Positions 35,126-47,545 of a stretch of 64,000 bases of DNA are shown here, piece by piece (positions within the stretch are counted from its first letter, which is position 1; each line of letters begins with the position of its first letter). A program made the position numbers and the translations under genes. This DNA comes from Bretschneidera sinensis (lineage: Eukaryota > Streptophyta > Magnoliopsida > Brassicales > Akaniaceae). The notes under the pieces are model-generated. The model was not told the DNA's origin and did no database searches. It saw only the letters and a program-made list of their open reading frames with translations. The stretch spans positions 87,950,084-88,014,083 of the forward strand of contig CM043705.1 in NCBI GenBank assembly GCA_023935145.1. Direction: 5' to 3'.

Positions 35126-38100
35126 TCAATCCAAATCCATGCCCTGTTCTTTACTGCCACTAACACTTGTCCAGAGCTTGATGGTGCGATCATGAGAGAT
35201 AGTTGCAATATAACTTCCATCTACCAACAAACAATAACAAAACTTGTAAGCTCAAACTAAGCAGAGTGTACTACATTAATTCAACAGATGCAAAACAAAG
35301 CTAATTAAAGAGTGCACCCACTTCATTCATTAAATGATTGATACAGAAGATTACACATGAATCCGATCTGAAGCAAAAAATATGTAATAATTGAAGCAGA
35401 GAATAACAAAAAGGGTCATATTTAAGAGAACTCATATGATGTCTTCATGAGTTCATGGTTTCCTTTATTATTCCTGACATCTTTTATCCGAGACAAATTA
35501 TTAATCACACATCTCAGCATCCATGGCCACAGGAACAGAACTAAATAAAAAGAATAACAGGTTACGAGAGAGTTCAAATTTAAATCAACTCAGTTTAGGG
35601 GCAAAAGCGGACTTTTTGGAAAGTTGACAGGAAATCGTCAATAAATTTGGGATTTGCCAAGTAGAATACATTTGTTTAAAATAACTAAAACATTTAGAAC
35701 TTTAAGAAGAGACAATGAAAGGGACAAAAACTATGGCTGAAGAAGATGGGCAAAATCTGAAGAGTCAGTAGGGAGATTTTAACTGAATTTTTGAGTGCTA
35801 TTGCACTCCTTAGCTTCTCATACTTCCACATATTCTCAGATAGTGTTGAATAACGAGTCTATCCTAACCCATTTAAGATACTTGAAAACAGGTGGCTCAG
35901 AGAATTTATTTTCACACATTTCTGAAAGTATTCAAAACTGAAAGGGGAAGGAGGTGGCATATCAATGGTGGGTTTGGGCAAAATGGCTAATGGTCCGGGA
36001 TTTTAACTTCAAATGCCACCAGAAATCAACTGGTCCAATGGTTTTTTTCTTCTGCATTATCATCAAGACATCAACAACTCCTTTGGCAAAGATCTTTGAT
36101 TTTTTTCTTTTTTAAATTGAAGAACCAAAAGGAAAAGAAATGAAAAAGGGAAGTCATACTCTACTGAACTGTAATAACGGAAAGGAAGTTTAGATATTAA
36201 TTAAATATTAATAAGGAAAACAAAAGACCAAAAAAAAAGTTGACGAAATGAATGTATAGCAACTTGAAATCGATGGGTTCTTCCATTTTATTTTTACAGC
36301 TCTTTTTCAAAAGGAGATCCATTATCTGAAGATGAAGCAGCAAGTTAGAGAACTTCATTGGTTGAAGAGATATCGAAATGAAAGGGCAAGCTATCATACA
36401 ATACCATAGGGAGTATGAAGGAGCACAAGAAGCTTTCTAAGGAGTGCAATTAGTGTGCCTCCCTTTTGAGAAGGGAAAATAAGTATGTTAACTTAAAGAC
36501 AGCTCAAACATAAGAAGTACAGGAAGAGAAGAGAGAATAAAAAGGGAAAAGAAGTAAATAGAGAAGGAGAAGAGTTACAAAATCTTTTTTTTATAAATAA
36601 ATAGAACGGTTACAAAATCTTTGATTTAGTGCTGCCAAGAACACACGGTATGATTATAATTTATATGGTAATGCACATTCAATTATACTAGTTCAGAATC
36701 AATTATAATTGAAGGTAACTTTCTAATAACAGATTTTTTTTGGATAAGTAAATATTAACAGATATTAAACATCATAAATAAAACTAAGTTATAGATGCAT
36801 CCCTGTGGAAAGTGAAAACGTAATGCAAGATATAACGATGCTTAAACCCACGGCAAACCAACAGCAATTTGAAGGTATAGAGAGTCAGTGATTGGGGGGA
36901 AAAGGGTGGGCAAGACCAGGCATGAACCAAATACTCCAATCAGAGATAAAGGGGATAACAAGTCACAATTATGGGCCTATGCTTACTTTTCTAAAGTTAA
37001 GAAAATTACCTCCACTAATATCCAAAGAGGTGACTTTTGCTTCGTGTGCCGATAAGGATTTGATAAGCTTGAAATCTCGGCCCGACCAAACCTGGTAAAA
37101 ACATGTTGAAGATGAAATGATGCATAAACAAGAATGAACTTAAAACACAAGGACTCAAATTTATACAGATAAATAGATTCCTTTTAGAGAAATTTCACCT
37201 TTGCAGTCATGTCATAAGCAGCAGTAACCAAGAAGTAGCCTTCCTGAGGCTCATACTTTACTTGTGATATGAGATTAGAGTGTGCTGGTATAGTGTACAA
37301 GGACTTTTTCTTCCTCAAATCCCATATGCGGCAAGTATTATCCTCACCACCTGTGGCCAAATGATAGCCATTGGGTGAAAAACTAACGCCAAGAACCTGA
37401 AAAAAACATCAGACACATAATTTAGTTAACTTTTATCTTTGAACCCGAAATCCTAATTTTGTAACAAAAAGAGAAATGAACCAACTTTGGACTTTGGAGT
37501 CTTACTGGCTTGACATGGCCTTCCAAAGCAAGAATACTTCTCCCAGTACGAAGATCCCATACACGCGCAAGTGCATCAAGGCCACAAGATGCTACTAATG
37601 ATCCATCATGGTGGAAGGCGATCCCATAGACACTACGACTGTGTCCTTCCTGAAGAAGCAACTCCACACCAGTATCTATGTCCCATAATCTCCATGTTTT
37701 ATCAAAGCTTGTAGTTCCGATGTACCTCCCTGAAGGATGGAAGCCAATGCGTGCAAGGCGATCCAAATGCCCCTCAAATGACTTCAGGAGTGTTCCGTCA
37801 GTCTTCCACAACCTTGCAGTCCGATCAGCAGATGCAGTTGCTAAGCAATCATTCACAGGAGAAAATGCAACATCAGTTGCACGTTCTTTGTGTCCCTTTA
37901 TGGTAGAAACTTTATTCAATCGAGGCATTTTCCACAACTTAGCAACTCCACTCAAAGAACTAGCAAAAGGAAAAACAAAGCCAGAAATCTAATTATTCTC
38001 ACGTAGTGCAGTAGCAGAAACTTAATGCAAGTCCATATTCTCACTTGCAACCACCATACAATAACATATTTAGCATTTTCACGAAGAACTGTAAGTCTAT

Positions 38101-39407
38101 ATTCTCTTCTTATGACGAAGTGTAAGCCCATATTCTTGTCTAAGCTTTACAGATTTGGAAGGGAGGGAGAGTATTTGACGCTAATTCAAAGACTTGCATC
38201 TTTCTTTCTTTCACATGTATAATAAAAGGATTTGCATATCACAATCTTTCAAAAAGATAAACATAGAAAACAGATACTAGCATATTACTATATTGTTCTC
38301 AGCATCAAGCACCCACTCATAATTCACTTAAATTGAAATTTAGATACCAGGATCAGGAAATTTATTTAAGAAATTACAGATGGGACTGGCAGTGATCTAA
38401 CATGTTAGCTTATAAGTGCAAGTCAAAATGGTTATCAACTCATAAGGACATAAGCTGTGTGTGTGTGTGAAGGCCTTCATGCACATGTTAAGACAGAGAG
38501 AAGGAGAAAGAGACCAGGTCGCAAGAAGGTCTCCATCAAGTGAGAACGAACAGCCAGAAAGTGGCCTATCATCCCCCATCTCACTGCAATCAAGGGCCAT
38601 CCTTCCCACTTGCTTCAGAGCCCAATCCATCTCGGCATCCATATCTTCATCGGGATCATCTCTTTTCCTCCTTGCACAGTGAAGACGTGCAGCTGCCCTG
38701 ACAATAGAGTATTTCGCAATATCAATTCTGGCATCCAAAAGCTCTCTTGAACCTTCAGTATAAAACGGGTACTGAAGCATTTCTTCCTCAACTTCCTCTG
38801 TTGCAGCAGAAGCTGCAGCCTCCTCCTCTTCATGAGCTTTCATCAGCTTCTCCAACTGCCCTTCAGCATCCAGCTTAGCCATTATCATCCGCAACCTGTC
38901 ACGTCTTTCCATCTCTCGTTCTCCAAAAAGGGTTATGGGTTCACCAAGCCGTCGAAGACGAGCCCTGACAGCCATATCATTAGTAGGCACTGCAAGAGCA
39001 GAAGCACGTCGCTTCATCATCAATTCTTGGATTGCCTTTTCCTGCCGTTCTCTCACCTGTCTGCTCTCTTCAGAAACTTCATATTCTCCAGTAATTTGGC
39101 CCGCATCTTCATGGTCGGAATCAGAGTCACTGGTTTTCACCTCACCATTTTGTGACACAGGTGGCTTAAGGACTGGAGGGCGGACAGGGAGAGGTGCCAA
39201 TGGGCGGATAACAGGTGGAGGAATTGTAGGTATTGGAGTAATAGGCGGTGGCCCAACTGGTAGTGCAACCACTGGTGGAACGATAGGTTGGACTGGCTGA
39301 AGTGGTGTGGTATCAACAACAGCAGATACTGCATTTTGACTGTCAGAAACTGCAGCTGAAGCTTCTGCAATCAAAGTTGATGCAGGGTTTTCCTCGTCGA
39401 CTTCCAT
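35126..39407 (-). CDS. PRP4: U4/U6 snRNP protein PRP4-like (WD40), LACHESIS orthologue
   Basis: Five coding exons on minus: 39407-38515, 37959-37506, 37396-37199, 37091-37010 and 35220-35126. All junctions are GT-AG and keep frame, giving 573 aa. The N-terminal 90 residues are proline-rich, followed by an acidic stretch (SDSDSDHED). Next is the PRP4/SFM motif at about 143-180 ([21 protein letters not shown]), a charged helix and seven WD40 repeats from about residue 285 to the end. Typical WD phrases are DRTARLWKT and [10 protein letters not shown], and the protein ends GMDLD. In eukaryotes PRP4 is a core protein of the U4/U6 di-snRNP and of the tri-snRNP in pre-mRNA splicing in the nucleus. 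Its Arabidopsis counterpart (At2g41500) limits egg-cell fate in the gametophyte. The ATG at 39407 lies 5 bases after a splice acceptor, so the leader is spliced. The gene looks intact. Confidence 0.95.
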
Positions 39408-41052
39408 GGCACCTAATCCAAAGAAACAAAAACTATTATAATGCTAATAGAGGAAATTAGAAATTACACTTCGCTGTTATTGTTACCTGCAATTATAAAA
39501 TCTTACAAGAACTCTAAACCAAGCATGGAACAAAGCACCTTATACAAGCACAAATAAAAAACTCAAATTTGATGCACAGGCTTAAAAGAATGGTGGTAAG
39601 ACATAGTTAATACAAGAATACACAATCAAAATATCAACCTAAATGATCAAGAAAGCTGAAATCGAATCAGCCATCATGGCACATTCTCATCAGACCACTC
39701 TTATCAGGCATTTTAAAAAACAAAACATGTGACGAAATAAGCTTGACCAATCTCACTATATCAAGCATAACTCCATTACAGTAAAGAAATGACGGGATAG
39801 AAACTAGATCTAAATAAGCTAACACTGAGTAAATATATTTTATTAAAAAACAAATCAACAAACAACTTAATGTGCAAGAGAGTAGAGCTTCTTTTTTTTT
39901 TAGTTTCCCCTTACCTTTTGAGTCCATTGATTTCTCAGACAAATCAAAGAATAAGGGACGTATAATGAAGCACACCAACAAAAAAAAACAAAAAACCATA
40001 AGGAGGTGGACTAACTTTTACTATTTATTCTATCTGTTTGGAACCGGTAACAAAGGCCTGGTATTTCCTTTCGTTTTCCTAAAGGACGAACCGGTAAGTG
40101 ATACCAGCAAAGAACGAGGTTAAAAAAAGGGGAAAATAACAAACAAACAAAAAGATGGAAAACCTTTAAATATACTTTATACCTATTTACTTCAACAGGC
40201 TTTCTTCTTCAATTATATTCTCACCAAGAAAACTAGAAATCTATTCTTCCTATGGCGCTTCTGTTTCCTGAAAAACAAACAGAATCAGATAAAGGAAAAA
40301 AAAAATAATCACACATCAACAATGCAGCGCTCCATCACTCTCAAATCCAGGTTAATTCTGGCTGTTTACTATCAAGCTCAATTGAAAAAGAAAAGAAAAG
40401 AAGCTTAAACTATGGCTCAATAATCATCATACCTTCAAAAGAAGAAAATACAAATGTTGGGTTTTGGCCATATTTATATGACCTGGCGCACACATCAACC
40501 AGGTCTAGAGACCGGGTCAAGGATCTAACCATTGTCAATTGGTCAGACCACATGATTAATTAAAATTAAAAGTACTGCTTGTAGTGAAGAAAAAAAAAGA
40601 TAATTTACCTGTATAATTGAATTGTTTTAAAAATTTTAAAATTCAAATTCTGAAAATTAAAGCTATTTTATGGGCAATTGCAAACTAATAGTTAAAAAAA
40701 ATCTAAAATCTTAAGGAAAAAAATTAGATTAGAAGCATGATAAAAATATAACAAAGTTATAAACCCAAACATAGAATGACAAAACCCAACGTGTAGCGTA
40801 TGAATGCAAAGCCCTTCCAATCAAGTAGGAACAAAGATTCCTTCCATACACTATAGATAAATACACAGCACCACATAATAAATTAATCTACACCCACATC
40901 AGAATTACTACTTAACAAAGAAATCAAATCCTTTGCTTCTAACATCAGTAATTAATAAAATCCTTTATGGAAAACAATGCCTGCATATCTTCCCATCATC
41001 CCATTCAAATTCTTAGTTTTTGAAACCTGACCACGTTCACTTCCATTTGCTT

Positions 41053-41177
41053 CCTTCATATGGTCAACTTTTTTTTTATTGATAAAACACACACCACTCG
41101 AACATGAGACCTTTAGGACTCAAGGTCACAACCTTAACCATTGAGCCAAGGGCTCCTCGACCCTTCACATAGTTAAC
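41053..41177 (-). mobile_element. tRNA-derived SINE with target duplication
   Basis: The body is 41069-41161. On the minus strand it has an A box (TGGCTCAATGG) and a B box (ATGTTCGAGTGG) about 40 bases apart, then ends in an A-rich tail. It is flanked by ccttcatatggtcaac (41053-41068) and ccttcacatagttaac (41162-41177), identical at 13 of 16 positions. That is the length expected of a LINE-driven target duplication. Confidence 0.75.
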
Positions 41178-41737
41178 CTAACCTTTTGAGAATTTTTATT
41201 GTCAGTGTGTGTATACTTTAACCCCTTTAAGCCTCGCACTCTACCTCAAGCTAGCTCTCTGATAGGAAAACCCAACCTGAACAGCTATTTCTTTCTTGAA
41301 TTGACCAAAAATAGTGCATTAATAGGTAAGCATACACAGATCAAACAGATAAGAAGTAAAAAAGTAGGCTGGGATTGGCCAGCCGTAGCTATGGACACCG
41401 AACAGCTATTTCTTTCAAGTTTGAGGAATTCAAACTAGTCACTAAGAACACGAATAAGGTCTTTTTTGCAAAATTGGCATAAAACACGAATAAAGTCTTT
41501 TTTCGCAAAATTGGCTTAAAAAAATTTCAATGATACTAATGCAAATGCAATGTGTAAGCAGCTCTAGAAAAGTCAATAACGTTGTAAACACCAACCATCT
41601 AAATTCTAAAAATCATATCCTTTATACGTACCGTCCATGTTTCAAAATAGAGACTGAGAGAGTTACCTTGCTGCTTGCCGGAATTCGCGATCATGAGTCA
41701 CCGGCGATGGCTGCTCAGTGACGGTGGGAATAGGGTA

Positions 41738-41745
41738 TAGGGTTT
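41738..41745 (-). promoter_or_regulatory. telo-box (AAACCCTA)
   Basis: An exact telo-box on the minus strand, just inside or next to the inferred start of the PRP4 transcript. In Arabidopsis such boxes are common near the starts of translation- and RNA-processing genes. Confidence 0.45.
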
Positions 41746-41750
41746 TAGCT

Positions 41751-42912
41751 TGGGAACAAAAACCACACGGCCAATCGGATCAATCCGTTAATATGCACTG
41801 CCGGTTTTTTCAAGAACGGTGCCACGTAGGATGCCAGGTGGGCTAGAAAATTGGGATTCAAAATCAATAAATTGCTACTATAATAAAACGAAAACTAATT
41901 TTTTTTTTTTTTTAAAAAAAAAACCCTGATCTGGAGGGGCTGCGTCGCTGCGATCTCAGCCCAGCTCTGTTCTTCTTTCTGTATCTAGGCCCACAAGGAA
42001 CTGCAAACACCCACAAAACAAAATACTAAAAAGAGAAAACCACGAATTAGCGTTTACAAATACCCAAAAATCACAAAACCGCACAGCTCGCGACAGTGGG
42101 CAGGAGAGGAAGAGTCTGTTTGTGAGGGTTAATGAAATGGTTACTGCCTTAGAAGTGTCGCCACCTAGGGGTTTTACTCGTTCGAGGTTGAGATTCCAGC
42201 TCAAGGGCTAGTTTTTTTTTCTTATATCTTTAATTTTTGTATAATAATTAATAATTTTTATTTGTCAAAATAAATAAATAAAATTTGAATAGCTCTAGTC
42301 CTGTGTTAACTACTGTTTATTTGCACTTAATGAGTCATTATTTATTAACTAGTGGATAACCCGTTACGATCCCTAAACTCAAAGGATGGTGCGACGTCAT
42401 AAATCCTCAAGTCATGGCCAAATTTTTCTTCAACCCTAGTTTTATCCTAACAACTCACAATGAGCAACTCTTAGAATCAACAAGACTCGTCTAGGTCTTT
42501 TTGAAACTCAAACCACGAAACTGAACATGCGCACACATGCCTCACAAATTTCGCTCGAAGCTTGGTCCATTGCCAAGCAACTACACTGCCGTGCCTCAAA
42601 ATCTCAATCGATAAGGAAGTTTTCAAAACCCAATATATCTGATGTCGAGACTCACAAGATACTTAACTTTGTTCCACAAATCTCGAACCAATCGCAACAT
42701 CTCTTTGACCCGAATAGCCACACATGGACATATGAATTCGTGCTTCTTTTTTGTTCCACTATATATTTTATTACATTATGATAATCGATGCCGAAATGAA
42801 CAATCCAAATGATCATAACTCATCTTTAATGAATTATCTAAAATTTCGAAGAACGTGACAATGACACAAGTGTTATTAGTGGAGACAAGAAACTTTCAGT
42901 GGTAAGAGGTTT
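41751..42912. other. Intergenic; short conserved-looking frame and repeat-like sequence
   Basis: On the plus strand an ATG at 42137 opens a 24-codon frame (MVTALEVSPPRGF...) ending at 42211. It starts in moderately GC-rich sequence and then drops into T-rich DNA. It could be the stump of a divergently transcribed gene, but nothing downstream continues it. The rest, 42340-42900, looks like decayed repeat without coding capacity. Confidence 0.3.
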
Positions 42913-43323
42913 TGTTGGAGACAAAGGAGGACAGCTAGCCATGAAGACAAAGAACCTTTCGGTGCCACCCACAACCTTTCGGTACCGCCCTTGATTTGTT
43001 TTTTCTTTCACCCACAGCGTTTGAGAAATGCTAAGTCTATAAATAGGCTTAGAACCTTGGGTTCTATATACACAATATCAACAAGAGTGAGAGAAAAATG
43101 AGAGAGAGATAAATAAGAGTGAGAGATAGAGAGTTTTGTAAAACTCAAGTGAATTGCTTTTGTAACAGAGCACTGCTCTAGTTTTCTCTGGACTTTTGTA
43201 AAATAGTTAAATACTTTGGGTGTGGGTCCGAGGAGTAGGTATATTGCTGAACCTCGTTAAATCTCTGTGTTCAATTCTTTATGTGTGTGTGTTGTTCAAA
43301 TTCTTGCTATTTCCTTAACAACA
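42913..43323 (+). mobile_element. Solo copia-type LTR
   Basis: About 411 bp beginning TGTTGGAG and ending TTAACAACA. Inside are a TATA box (ctataaatag, 43038-43047) and aggagtaggtatattgctg followed by aacctcgttaaatc, a phrase common in plant copia LTRs. No internal region or second LTR is present in the window. Flanks aggtt and aggta may be a degenerate target duplication. Confidence 0.6.
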
Positions 43324-44606
43324 AGGTAATTGACGAATAATTGTCACTTGGTTTTAAAGACCAAAAACCACAATGTTATTGGTTTTCATTTTATTAGAGA
43401 TTTGGGTTCGAAAATTAGATACGCAATGGGAATGTCACGAATAAGCATCTCAGGTACGCATGGGCCTCGATAAGCATAACCCATACCCTTGCATATTATC
43501 GGATTCATTTTAATTTAATTTGAATTAATTATTTATTGTCAATGATCACACATGCACGCAATGGCATGAAAGATATAAATGAATCACTCAATATCATGAG
43601 CACACCATCAAGTGCCTCCATTCATAACAATTACTCCGAAAAGCATAAAAGAGCAAGAAAATTAAAGTGCATAATTCAGGGAAATAACTGAAAAAGAAAG
43701 AGTACATAAACGTGAATTATATCAGAAAAATAAAATAAATAACTGTAAAGAGAAATAACAATAATTTAAAAGATACCTAACCGTCGCTGACATTTCCAAA
43801 ATCACAAGAAATATAAATAAAAATGATAAATAAATAATCCATAACAACTAAAATAAGTCTAGCAATTAAAATAATTAAAAATAAAGTGACCTAGTTCCCA
43901 TAGCAATATATAAGACAAATAAATCACCCATGAATTATAAAGCAAGCAGTTAAATTCATCAACGATCATAATAAATAAAACAACAAGCAATCCTCATTCA
44001 AGCATGTAATTATAATAAAGTATGAAGTCATCAAACAAGGCATGTTATCACATCCAAACATTTGTCAATCATAGGATCATGCAAAGTTCACCATGTTCTT
44101 AATCAAAACAGTAAATTTATCATTTTTTATGGCATGGACAATAACTATTTAACATCATATCAGAAGTCATGGAGAATTTAATTAGCAATCATATAATTCA
44201 TGGAAATCATGGATTTGCGACATGGGAGCATGCATATCATCATAGAATCATACCATGACGTGATCATCATACAAAAGACAAAGACTTTAAGTTGTTTTGA
44301 TCTTCATACAACATCCACAAACAATAAAAAAAACACGCTCCACCATCCTAAATCACAGAATCATCATCAAAGCATACTTTTTTTTAAGTTGTTAATTCAT
44401 TATCATTAAAGCATGTTAATTTATGGTTGAAGATCTTAAAACATGTTTCTAAGTTATATAGAGACATTATATAAATCATACAAATAAGTTTAAAATCAAT
44501 TAAGTATAAAAATCAAGATTGAAAGAGTGAACTTTAAAGTGACGCGCCATTTAAAGTTGTTTTACTTTTAAGATTTTGTCTACCTTGACTTGACTTTTTT
44601 TGTTAG
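43324..44606. other. Intergenic, AT-rich
   Basis: No gene recognised. The sequence is A-rich and repeat-like and ends at the truncated start of the FAD oxidoreductase fragment. Confidence 0.4.
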
Positions 44607-45365
44607 TAACATCTGTGCCGCCATCAAGCTATCGGCTAGGAGTAAAGGCTGCAAAATCTTCTTGAGTTATTTCCCTCTCATATAACAGATGCTTTGCGGT
44701 ACTCGATCTCAATGTTTGACAAAGAGGTACCAACTTATTTCTCTTTTATTCACTGACTTACCCTTGTTATCTTGAGAAATGTCTAGAACGAAATGTTAGA
44801 AGCCTTTCTTTTCTCCCATTCGTGGAACTTTCAGTTACCAGGATTTATCTCAAAGGAAGCCCTTCTTCATGGAGTAGAGGTATCCCATCTGCTGCTGGTA
44901 TATATAGTATTGTTCTTTTTTCTTTATAGTTTTGGTATCTTATTGACTGTGATTTTTATATTTAATGGAATTCTGTTTTAACATATTTCTTTGCTCTTTT
45001 GTATTCCTATAGTATTGGTTGAAAATTTATCTTTGAAGTTTCAATAGATAGATAGTAGTAGTAGTTTATTTACTAATTACTATATCAATCAATCTTCAAC
45101 AACCTCTATAAATTTCAATTCTTGCTTCCAGACTAGAAGTAGCTCTCCCATTCAGATTCCCCGTAGCATTGACACTTATGAGAGCACGTCTTTAAGAAGG
45201 CTCTACCCAGTTGGTGAAGGAGCAAGTTATGCTGGTGGGATCGTAAGTGCAGCAGTTGATGGCATGCATGCAGGTTTTGCCTTGGCAAAAGATTTTGACT
45301 TATTTCATGGGAGCATAGAATCAGTTCTGGGGAAGGCTCAGGGTTCTGGATTTGCGAAGTACTGA
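44607..45365 (+). pseudogene. C-terminal fragment of an FAD-dependent oxidoreductase (At4g30720-like)
   Basis: Three exon-like blocks with correct GT-AG borders are 44607-44726, 44835-44879 and 45132-45365. They encode VPPSSYRLGVKAA, then a block with FPSHITDALRYSISMFDKE, then LPGFISKEALLHGVE. The last block runs TRSSSPIQIPR ... LYPVGEGASYAGGIVSAAVDG to a stop. The GEGASYAGGIVSAA segment is the C-terminal FAD-contact motif of the family, whose Arabidopsis member (PDE327) is plastid-linked. One extra A in the run at 44653-44656 shifts the frame inside the first block. The N-terminal two-thirds, including the Rossmann GxGxxG, is absent from the window. I infer a truncated pseudogene. Confidence 0.8.
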
Positions 45366-47454
45366 AAAAGAGTTCTGTTTTTTTTATAGCATCTGAAAAA
45401 GAGTTCTTTTGGCACAAATGCTCCTTAAATTCATTTTCATTTAGAATTATGCTAATGCGTTTACACTGGCTGCTAAATTTGGAAATGCAGGGATGCTTGT
45501 GGAATAGCTTCAACAGCTAACATATTCAATCAACTTCTAAAACATGTTCCCCAAGAAAATAACATTAAATTCATAGTTAATTTTTAAGAAACCCAATCCA
45601 AAAACGCAGCTATTTTAAATCTGATTTTTCTTGTCTATGTAATTTTTTAATTTTGATCTGTAATTTAGAAGAAGAAGGAAAAAATTGATTTGATTGTAAT
45701 ATAAACTTGTATTATCTTATTATCTATACAGAAACTCACAATATTACCACAACTCACTTAACTTGAAAAAAAAAATAATTGATATATAAATCGGACAAAT
45801 AATTCATATACCGTGAGAATCAAACCTGCTAAGATTTCAACTTTCATTAATTGGAATTATTTTTAATTAATTGCACATTAAAAAGAAAAAAAGGGCTATC
45901 AATTGGACTAATCCTTTACCTTTTAATTTAGATTTATTTTTCATACTCTTGACATCATTAATTAATATATATACTATACTCTTAGTAAAACCATAAAATT
46001 CATTTGTTTTCGACCATTAAAATGTCTAATAAACCTTTAATTAAATATATAAGTCAATTATTTAAATAAAATTATATATGTAACTCAATTAACGTCAACC
46101 TGATTCTAATCGGATTGTTTTTTTCTTGAGATTTCTTTACATGTTCAGTTTTCTAATGAAAAATATGCGACAATTATGTTTATAAATAAAAAGATATTAT
46201 ATTTTTCATCACATAAAAAAACATATTAGTGTTGAGGCGCTAATTTTAATAATCGCAAATGGTAAAAACTTTTTTCTTTTCCACCTTCCCTGTAAAATTA
46301 TATTTCCTTAATTCATATTCTAATATATGGTCCTCCGTCAAGTCTTTTCTAAATGTATATTATTAACACAGAGAGACAAGTTTTCAGACTGCAGGTCCCT
46401 AGTCTTCCCCATATTCCTCTGCCTCTTTGTAAACAAATCTGCCATGGTATCCAATGTCAACTGGAATAATCTTACAAACCAAACAAAAATACAATCGGTG
46501 AGAAAAATATTATTAGCATATAATTTTATAAGAAAATATCGATTCATTTAATTTGTCTGACAGGACAAACATTATTTTTGGACCATTCTTGTTCCAAAAC
46601 AATTACTCCATTGACAAGTAAGTTTCTCTCTCTCTCTCTACATACATATATGTATATTGATATGTATTACTATATCTAGGGGCCAAAACAAATGGGACAA
46701 AGGTCATTGAAAGTTATTTATCATATGATATGTCAGAATCATACCATGTGGCAACAATCTGGAGGAAAACTCCATCAAACAAATTTCTTGCCTCTCAATC
46801 TTAATGATCACTATTGGTCAAATTTTGGAACCATATGTCCTATATGGTTCGATGCATCAAAAATGGGTCCTCTGCAATATATATAGGATATATGTGCCTT
46901 ACAAGTAGGGCTGTTTGTTTCACCCTTTCTTGCAGAGAAAACACAAAGATGACAGTTTATATACTCAGCACCAAAAATCATGCAGTCATGTTAAAAATAA
47001 AAAAAATAAATAAAAGAAATCCTATGATATATGAAAACGATATTAACATTCTATCATATATAAAAAAAAATAACATAAAATTCTATTATATATAAAGATG
47101 AAATTGTGGACTTAACCCAAAGATTACACCTTTCCTTTGTGGGGCTTGTTATATCAGTTTACATCGTCACAATAAAATTAAGGTTTATCATATATGTGCC
47201 ATGCACTTTCGTTTAAATATCAATTTAAATCTTTCACTTTCAAATGTTATGATCGAAAATAAAATGACATTTCTTAAATGAGATATTCAAAGCTTTTGTA
47301 TGATTTGATTTATTTTCAATTTAAAATTATAAATAAATATTTTAATTGACGATGTTTCAACTCATTTTATTATTATTTTATTTTATAATAAATAAATGAG
47401 TGTTTAAAGTACTACTTATAATAAAATAAGCTAAATTTTTTGGCTTATGTATTA

Positions 47455-47545
47455 ATTATACAAGTATCTTGCCTAGTGGTAAATTATGATTCAAAGTGAA
47501 TCCCTGCATTCAAATTCTGTGTACTCCACAAAACAAAGACAAATG
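47455..47545 (+). mobile_element. SINE-like fragment
   Basis: An A-box-like TTGCCTAGTGGT is followed about 37 bases later by a B-box-like ATTCAAATTC, the arrangement of a tRNA-derived SINE head. No clear target duplication was found, so this is tentative. Confidence 0.35.

Larger units (their letters stand above)
39408..41750 (-). other. Probable 5' leader exon and leader intron of PRP4
   Basis: On the minus strand an acceptor (GGATTAG) lies at 39413 and a good donor (AAG|GTAACT) at 41667/41666. They define a leader intron of about 2.25 kb. The upstream exon, about 41667-41750, contains AAACCCTA and further CCCTA repeats typical of leaders of plant splicing and translation genes. The intron holds a small SINE and no gene. 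The leader exon contains an ATG that would start a short upstream frame. Confidence 0.55.
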
